From NCBI GenBank assembly GCA_027314595.1, contig DAHVAN010000217.1, positions 1 to 37,232 on the forward strand: a stretch of DNA of 37,232 bases, read 5' to 3'. Position numbers and translations under genes: made by a program. The stretch comes from Actinomycetota bacterium (GTDB lineage Bacteria > Actinomycetota > Actinomycetes > Streptosporangiales > Streptosporangiaceae). This document shows positions 7,423-14,439 of the stretch, piece after piece; the stretch's first letter is position 1; every line of letters begins with the position of its first letter. The notes beneath the pieces are model-generated. The model saw nothing but the letters and a program-made list of their open reading frames with translations. It had not been told where the DNA came from and did not search any database.

Positions 7423-9498
7423 TCATAGTCCCGCAACGTCCCAGGCAAGGGCGGCGCGGAAAGCCAGCGCGGCGGTCGCGGTGCGGCTGCCGTAACTCAG
7501 CGTCTGGGCTTCCAGCTCGCCGGTGCGGCCGAGGTGCATCTGGATGAAAGGGGCCACAGGCATTCCACCGTCCTGGCTCTGCCAGCGGGTAAGCTGGCGC
7601 AGCCCGCGCTCGGCAAGCGCGTCCGGAACCGGGAGTCCGGCGCGGCGTATCTCGGCCAGCGCCAGCAGCGCCAAGGCCGTGCTCACCGGGTCCGCGTCCA
7701 GCTCCGCGGCCGCCGCCCAGCCCCCGTCGGCGCTCCCTTGCGCCTCGATGAACCCGGCACAGCGCGATAGCGCGGCCCGCCCGGCGCGAAGCTCCGCGAC
7801 GCCGGGATCCTGGGTGCCGCCGTCAGTGCCGTGCCCGGCGGTCCCGGCCTGCCCTGCGAGCAGGCGGCAGCAGGCGTAGGCGGCGTAAAGCCTGCCGTGA
7901 TACCACGTCGCCGGCCAGCTCCCGGCGTCGTCCTGTGCCGCGAGTACGTACCGTATCCCGCGCCGGACCGGTCCGGCGTACGCCACCGGGTCGAACTGCC
8001 TCGCCACGTCGAGCATGTTCGCCATGACCTCGACGTCGGGACCCTCGCCCCAGAACCGGCGCGCGTACTCGCGCTGCCGGGCCGCGGCGCCGTCCTGTCC
8101 GCGCGGAATCAGCCAGGTCTCGAACGAGCCGTCCGGGTGCGCGCAGTCGCCGAAGGCGAGCCCGAGGCACGCGCTGATCTCCGCCTGCGGCACAAGGGCG
8201 CGCGCGGCCGGAACGTGCACGCCCACCGCGCCGTGGCGGAGCAGGATCCGCAGCACCTCCGCCACGTCGTCGGCGTCGGGCGGCAACTCGGGCAAGCCAG
8301 GAAAGTAGCTCCACAGGCCGGGCTCGGCCCGCCGGGCCGCTGCCAGGTACCGTGCCTCGCGGTCGATGCACGGCTGCAACTGCCCCTCGGTATGCGGGTC
8401 CGCGTCCAGCAGGGCGCCGGCGACGATGGCGCGGGCGAACACATCGCCGAGCTGGACCTGCGGTCCAGTGAAGCCTGCCGCCGACGGGAAGCGCATGACA
8501 TGCGCGGCCTCGCGCAGGCCCAGGCGCCACTGGCCGAGCAGCCAGCGAAGCGTGCCCGAGAGGAAGACGCGGTCCGGCCCGCGCCACCTGCCGGGCAGCC
8601 GGATTCTCAGTTCCGGCTGGATCCGCGGCGGACCGGACCGCGCCGCCACGCCCGCGCGCAGGGCACGCTCCGCGCTGTCGACACGGGCGGCCGTGCGGGC
8701 AAGCTGGCAGCGCCACAAGTCGAGCGGCAGGCCCGCCACCGACCGCACCGCCTGTTCAACCGCTTCCCGGGCGCGGGATATCACAAGCTCCGCCGCACCG
8801 CCGAAGTACAGGGCCCGCCCGACAGCGCTGAGCGCGGCCTCGTCGTCCGCAAGCTGGCAGCCGCGCAGCGCCGCCGCCCGGAGGGCCTGCGCCAGCGCAA
8901 GGGACGGGCGTGCCGCCTGCGCGTCGGCCCGCCAGTCCTGCAGATCGTCAAGCAGCTGGCAGGCGATGTTGTAGCCGGCTATCGACTCCGCGAGCTGTGC
9001 GCACGCCTCGTCGCGCCCGGCCAGCCTGCCCAGGCTGTGCGCGGTGACTTCGGCGATCGCGCACTTGTCGCGCGCCAGGGCTATCGCCTCCGCCTCGGTC
9101 AGCTCGGACAGATCGCGCTTGCCGCGGCGGAACAGGTGCTCTTCGCCCATCGCGGCGCAGAATCGGTGCAGGCAGCCATCGAGATCCTGCCAGAACGGCG
9201 AGCCAGCCGGGAACAGGCCCCCCAGGGTCAGGTACGCCTCGTGCAGCAGCGCCAGCACCTCAAGTGGGGCAACCCGGTCCGGATCGCCGTCGTCAGTGTC
9301 TAGCGCCAGGTCGATCGCGAACAACGCGAACGCGTAGAACCTCGCGGCCTCCCCGAGGGTGGTGAGATCGCGGCCGGATACTTCGGGAAAGGCGGCGGCG
9401 AACAACGCGGGGTACTCGTCGTAAACAGACCCCTTCTCGTTGTCCGCCAAGAGCGTGACAGGCGAGGGCCACCGTGCTCTGGCCGCCTCGTACCGCAT
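7423..9498 (-). CDS. two-domain terpene cyclase-like protein (class I isoprenoid-synthase fold + class II cyclase/prenyltransferase barrel)
   Basis: A 691-aa protein. Residues about 20-280 resemble a helical class I isoprenoid synthase, with an Asp cluster DLALDTDDGD at 63-72 and QLLDDLQDW at 181-189, where family members bind Mg-diphosphate. Residues about 290-691 resemble the alpha-alpha barrel of squalene-hopene and class II diterpene cyclases. DADD at 408-411 matches the DxDD proton-donor motif, and QDDAGSWP near 522 and QGSADGGW further on match QW-type repeats. The ATG at 9498 has AGGA about 7 nt upstream. Known families suggest protonation-initiated cyclisation of a prenyl diphosphate, with the class I domain ionising or transferring it. 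Whether both domains are active, and whether the acceptor is the peptide, is not known. Confidence 0.75.
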   Translation of the reverse strand: MRYEAARARWPSPVTLLADNEKGSVYDEYPALFAAAFPEVSGRDLTTLGEAARFYAFALFAIDLALDTDDGDPDRVAPLEVLALLHEAYLTLGGLFPAGSPFWQDLDGCLHRFCAAMGEEHLFRRGKRDLSELTEAEAIALARDKCAIAEVTAHSLGRLAGRDEACAQLAESIAGYNIACQLLDDLQDWRADAQAARPSLALAQALRAAALRGCQLADDEAALSAVGRALYFGGAAELVISRAREAVEQAVRSVAGLPLDLWRCQLARTAARVDSAERALRAGVAARSGPPRIQPELRIRLPGRWRGPDRVFLSGTLRWLLGQWRLGLREAAHVMRFPSAAGFTGPQVQLGDVFARAIVAGALLDADPHTEGQLQPCIDREARYLAAARRAEPGLWSYFPGLPELPPDADDVAEVLRILLRHGAVGVHVPAARALVPQAEISACLGLAFGDCAHPDGSFETWLIPRGQDGAAARQREYARRFWGEGPDVEVMANMLDVARQFDPVAYAGPVRRGIRYVLAAQDDAGSWPATWYHGRLYAAYACCRLLAGQAGTAGHGTDGGTQDPGVAELRAGRAALSRCAGFIEAQGSADGGWAAAAELDADPVSTALALLALAEIRRAGLPVPDALAERGLRQLTRWQSQDGGMPVAPFIQMHLGRTGELEAQTLSYGSRTATAALAFRAALAWDVAGL

Positions 9499-9636
9499 CC
9501 CGTTTCCTAATAAGAGTTGCCGGGTCCGCCGTACGGCAGACTTAATGGATAGTGGCCGCCGGGAGGTGAGCGCTTGTTTGTCCCGGGCTTGGAGCCCCGA
9601 AGAAAGACCGTGCCCCGGCCGGCAGCCGGGAGACTG

Positions 9637-9695
9637 CTGAACCGGACGCCGCGATCGGCATCGGTCGCCTGATCAAGCGGCGGCGTCCGGTTCAG
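9637..9695 (-). terminator. 16-bp hairpin downstream of the precursor gene
   Basis: CTGAACCGGACGCCGC at 9637-9652 is the exact reverse complement of 9680-9695, leaving a 27-nt loop. It starts about 9 nt after the precursor stop. No T-run follows on the minus strand. A second stem, CCCGGC/GCCGGG, lies at 9614-9630. This looks like a partial terminator or an mRNA-stabilising structure that would keep precursor transcript above that of the cyclase and later genes. Confidence 0.6.
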
Positions 9696-9703
9696 GGCCC
9701 TGC

Positions 9704-9853
9704 TCAGCCGGTATTGACCCCGCAGGCGTTGGCCCAGCAGTCTGCCGCCGGTGCCGCGCTCGCGAGTTCCATTCGCTGCTCCAGCTCCTGGACATCGAGG
9801 TCGGCCAGGTTCAGGTGCACGACCTCCGGCTGGTGCGCGGAGAATTCCTTCAT
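9704..9853 (-). CDS. RiPP precursor peptide (49 aa)
   Basis: A 49-aa peptide between the rSAM and cyclase genes. AGGAGGTGA lies just upstream; the ATG at 9853 is 6 nt from GGAGG, and another ATG at 9856 would add one Met. Residues 1-37 look like a leader: charged and helical, with HLNLADLDVQELEQRMELA at 13-31, a pattern common in actinobacterial RiPP leaders, then an Ala-rich stretch. The likely core is residues 38-49, DCWANACGVNTG, with Cys39, Trp40, Asn42, Cys44, Asn47 and Thr48. WAN fits the aromatic-X-Asn triad that some SPASM enzymes turn into a three-residue cyclophane, and either Cys could form a thioether. I do not recognise it as a named RiPP family. Confidence 0.8.
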   Translation of the reverse strand: MKEFSAHQPEVVHLNLADLDVQELEQRMELASAAPAADCWANACGVNTG

Positions 9854-9901
9854 CATTCACCTCCTCCCGCGCCGTGAGCTGTCATCATCTCCGCCGACGG
9901 C

Positions 9902-11404
9902 TCACAGGTCGCAGACGCGATCCACGGAGTCCGCAGCGGTCTCACCCGCGGCATGGGCTAGGTACGCCTCGGCCACCATGGCGCGGAAGCGGTTGGCGTA
10001 GGCGTCGCAGTAGTTGGCGTGCAGCGTGCCGCGCTTGCCCTCAGCGAGGACCGCGCAGCCGCCGCCGCACTGCAACGCGTACCGGCACTTGCGGCAGGCC
10101 GACACGACAGCGACGCTGCGGGACCGCCAGGCGGTCGCGATCGGGGCGTTGAACTCGACCGTTCCGTCATCGCTGACGTAGCCGATGCGCAGCTTCTTGT
10201 CCCCGGTGCGCTCCCAGCACGCGTAGATGTCGCCGAGCGCGTCGAAAATATACATGCCAGCGTGCGCTCCGCAGAATTCCGATTTCAGCGCAGGCTCCTC
10301 GATCGCGCCATCGAAAAGCCGAAGCGCGGACTTGCGCATCCGGTCGTCAGGCCGGTCGATAATCTTGAGTTGCGGGAACTCCTGCCGGAACTCGTCAAGC
10401 GCCACGTCCAGCTCCCACGGATTGAATGTAGTCTGCTTGTCTGTCTTCTCGTTCGACGAGTGGATCGGATACGTGTAGGCATTGAATGCCTTGCTCGCGT
10501 GCCAGTCCCTGGCTATTATCTCGTCCGCGAGCGCGGGCAGGAGCCGAATATTCTTCCGGTCGATGTTCATGCGCACAGAGACGGACGCGCCACGATCAAG
10601 CGCGAGCGTTATATTGTCGGCGATCAGCGCGAACGAGCCGCTGCCATCCGGGTAAATCCGGCGCTTGTCGTGCTCGAAAGACGGGCCGTCCAGCGTAATC
10701 TGCAGCGCCGCGATCCCGTCGGCGCCGAGCAGGTCCGCGTATCGGGCCAGGTCGGTCCCGTTCGTCACGGCCCAGAAGTTGGCGTCAGCATCCGCCCGGG
10801 CGCTCCGCATGATGTACTCGACGATGGCCCGATTGTCTGCCAGCAGCGGTTCGCCGCCGAAGAACCCGATGCTCCGCCGCTGCGGGCCGGTCACGCCGTG
10901 TCGCGCCTCGATATCGCGCACCGCGCCGAAGAGGCGGTCCACCAGTGCCGGGGTCATCCTGCGCAGCAGGTGCCGGTAGGCCGGGTCGGTGCGCATGTGG
11001 TCCTGGAAACAGTAGAAGCAGCGAAGGTTGCAGTCGTAGTTAGGCATGAATATCCAGCTCAATCGCTGCTGGGCGGCCTCGTGCAGCATGCCCGCGATCT
11101 TTGCCAGATAACCCTCTTCCTCGGCCGCCGTCATATCGGTGAGATAACCCCTGCGCCGCAGCGATTCCACCGTATCCGCGCTCGGCTGATAATCTGTGTC
11201 GAGAAACTCGGGCTCGGTCACCCAGGCGCCATAAAGCGGTTTCGGCGGACGTCCCCTTTCGTGTGCGCGCAGATAGCTCGCGACTTTCCTGCTGACCACG
11301 TCATATGCCCCCGAGTAGCCGTGCACAAGCAGCATCCTGCCTGGGTCATCCGGCAGATCGACGTATATCACATAGCTGCTTGTCCGCAGGCTGGCGTCGG
11401 TCAT
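9902..11404 (-). CDS. radical SAM/SPASM peptide maturase
   Basis: A 500-aa protein. CNLRCFYC gives the CxxxCxxC [4Fe-4S] site (C125, C129, C132), followed by FFGGEPLL and LQITLDG, usual for radical SAM barrels. The C-terminal SPASM region binds two further clusters: C378, C396, then C437-x2-C440-x5-C446-x3-C450 and C466. Residues 10-95 (YVIYVDLP to GYLTD) look like a winged-helix leader-binding domain. SPASM maturases make thioether, C-C or C-O crosslinks in RiPPs. I start at the ATG at 11404 because TATGCT lies 6 nt upstream with TTGTCC 18 nt before it, a leaderless arrangement. An ATG at 11434 and a TTG at 11440 are alternatives. The wobble GC is lower than in murB, which suggests acquisition. 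Confidence 0.9.
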   Translation of the reverse strand: MTDASLRTSSYVIYVDLPDDPGRMLLVHGYSGAYDVVSRKVASYLRAHERGRPPKPLYGAWVTEPEFLDTDYQPSADTVESLRRRGYLTDMTAAEEEGYLAKIAGMLHEAAQQRLSWIFMPNYDCNLRCFYCFQDHMRTDPAYRHLLRRMTPALVDRLFGAVRDIEARHGVTGPQRRSIGFFGGEPLLADNRAIVEYIMRSARADADANFWAVTNGTDLARYADLLGADGIAALQITLDGPSFEHDKRRIYPDGSGSFALIADNITLALDRGASVSVRMNIDRKNIRLLPALADEIIARDWHASKAFNAYTYPIHSSNEKTDKQTTFNPWELDVALDEFRQEFPQLKIIDRPDDRMRKSALRLFDGAIEEPALKSEFCGAHAGMYIFDALGDIYACWERTGDKKLRIGYVSDDGTVEFNAPIATAWRSRSVAVVSACRKCRYALQCGGGCAVLAEGKRGTLHANYCDAYANRFRAMVAEAYLAHAAGETAADSVDRVCDL

Positions 11405-11440
11405 GGCAGGAGCATAAGCAGCCTGAGCGAGCATGGACAA
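11405..11440 (-). promoter_or_regulatory. predicted promoter of the RiPP-terpenoid operon
   Basis: On the minus strand: TTGTCC (11440-11435), an 18-nt spacer, TATGCT (11416-11411), then 6 nt to ATG 11404. This predicts transcription starting at or next to the start codon. No Shine-Dalgarno is visible before any of the three candidate starts, which agrees with a leaderless message. Confidence 0.5.
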
Positions 11441-11476
11441 GTGGCACTAAATGTCATTAGGGGTCATATATGCCAC
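11441..11476. promoter_or_regulatory. inverted repeat upstream of the RiPP operon promoter
   Basis: GTGGCA at 11441-11446 and TGCCAC at 11471-11476 form a perfect 6-bp inverted repeat, 24 nt apart, in an unusually AT-rich patch (about 11447-11485). It abuts the predicted -35 on its upstream side, a position typical for an activator or a looping repressor. Shorter TGTCAT/GGTCAT direct repeats lie inside. No regulator gene is in the operon. Confidence 0.4.
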
Positions 11477-11500
11477 CTTATCTTGGCTGCGGGGAGCCGC

Positions 11501-11518
11501 GTGCCGCGTCTGCGGCAC
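11501..11518 (-). terminator. hairpin downstream of murB
   Basis: GTGCCGC (11501-11507) and GCGGCAC (11512-11518) form a 7-bp stem with a 4-nt loop, 15 nt past the murB stop. A second stem, GGCT/AGCC, follows at 11485-11498. There is no T-tract, as is common in high-GC actinobacteria. It would separate the murB operon from the RiPP operon. Confidence 0.5.
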
Positions 11519-11533
11519 CGCCCGCCGCGCCCG

Positions 11534-12583
11534 TTAGAGGCTGACGCCTATCAGGATTGGCTCGGGCTCGAGGGTTACGCCGAAGGCGGCGCGGACACCC
11601 TCGCGGATCTCCCGCGCCAGCGCGAGCAGGTCGGCCGTCGTCGCGCCGCCCGCGTTGACCAGGGCGAGCGTGTGTTTCGATGACACCCGGGCCGGGCCTG
11701 GCCCGCCGTGCCCCTTGCCGAAGCCGGCCTGCTCGATGAGCCACGCCGCCGGCACCTTGACCAGGCCGTCACCCGCGTCGAATCGCGGCACCTGCCCCGC
11801 CCCGGCGTCCCGGGCCGCGGCCTCCACCTGCGCGAGCTGCGCCGCGGACAGGACCGGATTGGTGAAGAACGAGCCCGCGCTCCGGCTGTCCGGGTCCCCG
11901 GGGCTGAGCACCATCCCCTTGCGGGCCCGGATCTTCAGCACCGCGGAACGGACCTCGCCGGTTCCCGCGCGTTCGCCCATCCGCACCCCGAGTTCGGACG
12001 CGAGCTCGGCGTAGCGCACCGGCATCGAGCGCGCCTGGCGCGCCAGCCTGAACGTCACGCCGAGGAGCACGTACCTCGGTCCCGCACTCCTGAACAGGCT
12101 GCTGCGGTAGCGGAAGCAGCACCTTTCGTTCGGAATGACGCTCGTCAGGCCGGTCAGCCGGTCGAACACCCGCACGCCGGTGATGACCTCAGCCACCTCC
12201 TGGCCGTACGCGCCAACGTTCTGGATCGGCGTGGCGCCCGCCCGGCCAGGGATGCCGGACAGGCACTCAAGCCCGGCCAGGCCCTCGGCCACCGCCGCGG
12301 CCACCACGTCGTCCCAGTCTTCCCCGGCGGCCACGGCCATCTCGAGGCAGCCGTCGCCGCCGCGCTCGAAGCTCACGCCCCGGGTGTTCACGTGAACGAC
12401 GGTGCCGTCGAAGCCCTGATCGGATATCACCAGGTTGCTGCCGCCGCCGATGAGCAGCACCGGCTCTCCTGCCGCGTCCGCGGCGCGCACCGCGCCGATC
12501 AGGCCGTCCTCGGCCGAGGCTACCACCAGGGCTTTCGCGGGGCCGCCGAGGCCGAGCGTCGTGTAGCCGGCGAGATCGGTCAC
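11534..12583 (-). CDS. murB: UDP-N-acetylenolpyruvoylglucosamine reductase MurB
   Basis: A 349-aa FAD enzyme of peptidoglycan precursor synthesis that reduces UDP-GlcNAc-enolpyruvate to UDP-MurNAc with NADPH. Seen: TTLGLGGPA at the N-terminus, the FAD-binding GGGSNLVISDQGFDG, IPGRAGATPIQNVGAYGQE, RYRSSLF, SAGSFFTNP with the catalytic Ser, WLIEQAG and the C-terminal EPEPILIG with the conserved Glu. The GTG start at 12583 overlaps the hadB-like stop (GTGA). It is the last gene of the rpmG-hadA-hadB-murB group, an order conserved across many actinobacteria. Confidence 0.96.
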   Translation of the reverse strand: MTDLAGYTTLGLGGPAKALVVASAEDGLIGAVRAADAAGEPVLLIGGGSNLVISDQGFDGTVVHVNTRGVSFERGGDGCLEMAVAAGEDWDDVVAAAVAEGLAGLECLSGIPGRAGATPIQNVGAYGQEVAEVITGVRVFDRLTGLTSVIPNERCCFRYRSSLFRSAGPRYVLLGVTFRLARQARSMPVRYAELASELGVRMGERAGTGEVRSAVLKIRARKGMVLSPGDPDSRSAGSFFTNPVLSAAQLAQVEAAARDAGAGQVPRFDAGDGLVKVPAAWLIEQAGFGKGHGGPGPARVSSKHTLALVNAGGATTADLLALAREIREGVRAAFGVTLEPEPILIGVSL

Positions 12584-13005
12584 GGGAGGCGGACGACGGC
12601 GCGGGCGCGGGTCAGCACCTTCGTCCCGCCGGAACGCGCGGTCAGTTCGACCGCGACCCTGCCGTCCCCGAGTTTTTCCTTGACGGTGCCGCTGACCTCG
12701 ATCGTCGCGCCGTGGTCGTCGTCGGGGACCGGGACCATCGCGGAGAACCTGACGCCGAACTCGGTGACCGCGCCGGGATCGCCGCCCGCCCACTCGGTGA
12801 CGAGCCGGCCCGCCTGCGCCATGGTGTACATGCCGTGCGCGATGACGTCCGGCAAGCCCACGGCCCGCGCGAGCCGCTCGTTCCAGTGGATGACGTTGAA
12901 GTCGCCTGAGGCGCCCGCGTACTTCACCAGGTCAAGGCGCGTGGCCCGGTAGCTCTTCGCCGGGATCTGCGAGCCCGGCTCGGCATCGGCGTAACTGAGC
13001 GCCAT
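12580..13005 (-). CDS. hadB: MaoC-like (R)-hydroxyacyl dehydratase, HadB type
   Basis: A 141-aa single hot-dog domain. DFNVIHWNERLARAVGLPDVIAHGMYTMA carries the hydratase-2 motif with its Asp and His, in a segment near residues 35-63. It should dehydrate 3-hydroxyacyl-ACP or -CoA, probably as a heterodimer with the upstream HadA-like subunit, which lacks this motif. The ATG at 13005 has GGGAGG 5 nt upstream. The gene lies 14 nt after hadA. The symbol follows the mycobacterial naming; substrate length is unknown. Confidence 0.88.
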   Translation of the reverse strand: MALSYADAEPGSQIPAKSYRATRLDLVKYAGASGDFNVIHWNERLARAVGLPDVIAHGMYTMAQAGRLVTEWAGGDPGAVTEFGVRFSAMVPVPDDDHGATIEVSGTVKEKLGDGRVAVELTARSGGTKVLTRARAVVRLP

Positions 13006-13019
13006 CGCTGCCTCCCTGC

Positions 13020-13463
13020 CTACTGCCCGCGTTCGACGATCGTCGACCTGGCCGTGCAGACGTGCTCTCCGTCGACGGTGCTGATGTCGGTAGACGTGAC
13101 CAGCATCCACGTGCTGCCCAGCTTCCTGATCGACTCGACCGTCGTGGTCGCGGTCACCACGTCCCCTGCGTGCAGGGGACGGCTGTAGCTGAAGCTCTGC
13201 TCGCCGTGCACGACCATCGAGTAGTCCAGGCCCAGGCCAGGATCGCTCTCCACCAGCGCGGTCGAATTCATGGCCACGACCATCGCGAACGTCGGCGGCG
13301 CGATCACGTCCGGGTAGCCCGCCTTCCGCGCCGCTTCCCGGTCGCGGCACAGCTCGCTCGGCTCGCCGACGGCGTCGGCGAAGTCGGCGATCTTCACCCG
13401 GCCGACCTCGTAGGGGCCGGCCGGCCCGAAGATCCGGCCGGCATACTCCTGGTTGAGGGGCAC
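13020..13463 (-). CDS. hadA: MaoC N-terminal-type dehydratase subunit, HadA type
   Basis: A 147-aa FAS1-like dehydratase domain protein. YEVGRVKIADFADAVGEPSE and APPTFAMVVA are typical of the HadA or MaoC-N half, and it lacks the catalytic hydratase motif carried by the HadB-like protein. The two are expected to form the working dehydratase. It starts with GTG at 13463; no clear Shine-Dalgarno is visible, and the gene begins 15 nt after the rpmG stop. Confidence 0.87.
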   Translation of the reverse strand: MPLNQEYAGRIFGPAGPYEVGRVKIADFADAVGEPSELCRDREAARKAGYPDVIAPPTFAMVVAMNSTALVESDPGLGLDYSMVVHGEQSFSYSRPLHAGDVVTATTTVESIRKLGSTWMLVTSTDISTVDGEHVCTARSTIVERGQ

Positions 13464-13478
13464 CTGGCGCGGGTCCGG

Positions 13479-13643
13479 CTAGCGGGTCTCGCGGTGCGGG
13501 CGGTGGCAGCGGCAGTTCGGGCAGTACTTGCTCAGCTCAAGACGGTCCGGGTCGTTACGCCGGTTCTTCTTGGTGATGTAGTTCCGGTGCTTGCACTCCT
13601 GGCAAGCCAGCGTGATCTTCGGCCGGATGTCGGTGGCAGCCAC
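13479..13643 (-). CDS. rpmG: 50S ribosomal protein L33
   Basis: A 54-aa protein. It begins [17 protein letters not shown] after the initiator, includes [17 protein letters not shown], and ends HRETR, matching bacterial L33. CQEC and CPNC give the four-Cys zinc site of the C+ form. It begins with GTG at 13643; a weak AAAGG lies about 10 nt upstream. It lies between tRNA-Met and hadA. Confidence 0.95.
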   Translation of the reverse strand: MAATDIRPKITLACQECKHRNYITKKNRRNDPDRLELSKYCPNCRCHRPHRETR

Positions 13644-13713
13644 GGCGGAGTGCCTTTCTACACGAGAGCTTGGTCGGTCAAGGGTACTTGATGCGGAGCG
13701 GTTTGAGCCCGGG

Positions 13714-13787
13714 TAGCGGAGGCCGGACTTGAACCGGCGACACAGCGATTATGAGCCGCTTGCTCTGCCTGACTGAGCTACTCCGCC
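13714..13787 (-). tRNA. tRNA-Met (anticodon CAT)
   Basis: A full cloverleaf can be drawn on the minus strand. The acceptor is GGCGGAG paired with CTCCGCT, with a G1-U72 wobble. The D-arm contains GCTCAG and GAGC, the anticodon stem is AGCGG/TCGCT around CTCATAA, and the T-arm is GCCGG-TTCAAGT-CCGGC. The CCA is not encoded. Elongator Met is most likely, since initiator tRNA would show a 1-72 mismatch; tRNA-Ile2 with a modified CAT cannot be excluded. Confidence 0.95.
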
Positions 13788-13801
13788 ATAGCGACGATGC
13801 A

Positions 13802-13807
13802 AGGGTA
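13802..13807 (-). promoter_or_regulatory. -10 element for tRNA-Met/rpmG
   Basis: TACCCT reads on the minus strand 14 nt before the tRNA 5' end and fits TAnnnT. No convincing -35 is seen. It probably drives the tRNA and perhaps the rpmG-hadA-hadB-murB genes behind it. Confidence 0.35.
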
Positions 13808-13883
13808 CCCGATCCGGCGCGTGCACGTGGCACGACGCCGGCCGGGGCGCCCTGGTGCGCTGGGGCTCGGCGCGCTCGAGTGG

Positions 13884-13979
13884 TTATCCACAAGCGGGAC
13901 GACGGGGGTCAGGGTCAGATCCGCGTAAAGGAGATTATGTCCACACCGGACGCGAGTGGTTGCGCACAAGTTTTCCACA
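13884..13979 (+). other. cluster of three DnaA-box-like 9-mers
   Basis: TTATCCACA at 13884-13892 is a perfect consensus DnaA box. ATGTCCACA at 13937-13945 and TTTTCCACA at 13971-13979 each differ by one base from a known consensus form. All three share one orientation within 96 bp. No replication genes are nearby, so this is not the usual dnaA-dnaN origin. The stretch 13808-14059 otherwise shows no gene. Confidence 0.4.
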
Positions 13980-14059
13980 GAGCCGCCGTGGCCGGCATGC
14001 GGTGTCAGCCGCCGGGCCTGGCGAGCTTACTCGAGCGGGACGCGCGGAAGCTGGCTGGC

Positions 14060-14215
14060 TCATGCCGGCTGCGCCGCGCCGTCGGCCTCCGGGACGGGGG
14101 CCAGCGCGCCGTCTATGCAGGTGACGGTGTTCGTGAGCACCGCGGGGACGCGCGGTCCGGGCAGGACGACGCCGGCCAGGTTCAGCGGGTCGACCGCCGA
14201 CAGCCTTGTCGTTTC
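14060..14215 (-). pseudogene. relic of an Lhr-type ATP-dependent helicase C-terminus
   Basis: The minus frame ending at the TGA at 14060 gives RLSAVDPLNLAGVVLPGPRV followed by PAVLTNTVTCIDGALAPV. This resembles the extreme C-terminus of Lhr-family helicases (consensus around SAxDPLNLxGxxxPGxxVPA, then a conserved Asn and xxDG). Nothing upstream in this frame continues the helicase, so it is a fragment about 50 residues long. The match is from memory of the family. Confidence 0.45.
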
Positions 14216-14439
14216 GCCGCTGCGCGGCTGCTTGCGCACCTGATCGTCAGCGTGACCGGCGTCGCACGCGACGGGCTCAGGCCCCGGCCGCGCGGCGCCT
14301 CCTCGGCGTCCTCCGGTTGCGCTTCCCCCGGGGGACGGGGCGCTGCCCTCCCGGCGGGTGCCTTCCGCGACGTGCTGCCAGCGCAGCAGGAACCGCATGA
14401 AGTCCCGGGATGCCGCGGGGAGCTGGGTGGTGAGCATGG

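Noticed and set aside
9542-9661. 39-codon frame between the precursor and cyclase genes, considered as a second precursor
   Set aside because: It has no ribosome-binding site, no leader-like acidic helix and no Cys/Trp core, and it overlaps the hairpin.
11405-11440. Longer starts (TTG 11440, ATG 11434) for the rSAM gene
   Set aside because: They would place coding sequence over the best promoter and have no ribosome-binding site. They remain possible.
13884-13979. Chromosomal replication origin
   Set aside because: Only three boxes, no dnaA, dnaN, rpmH or parAB genes nearby, and no AT-rich unwinding region.
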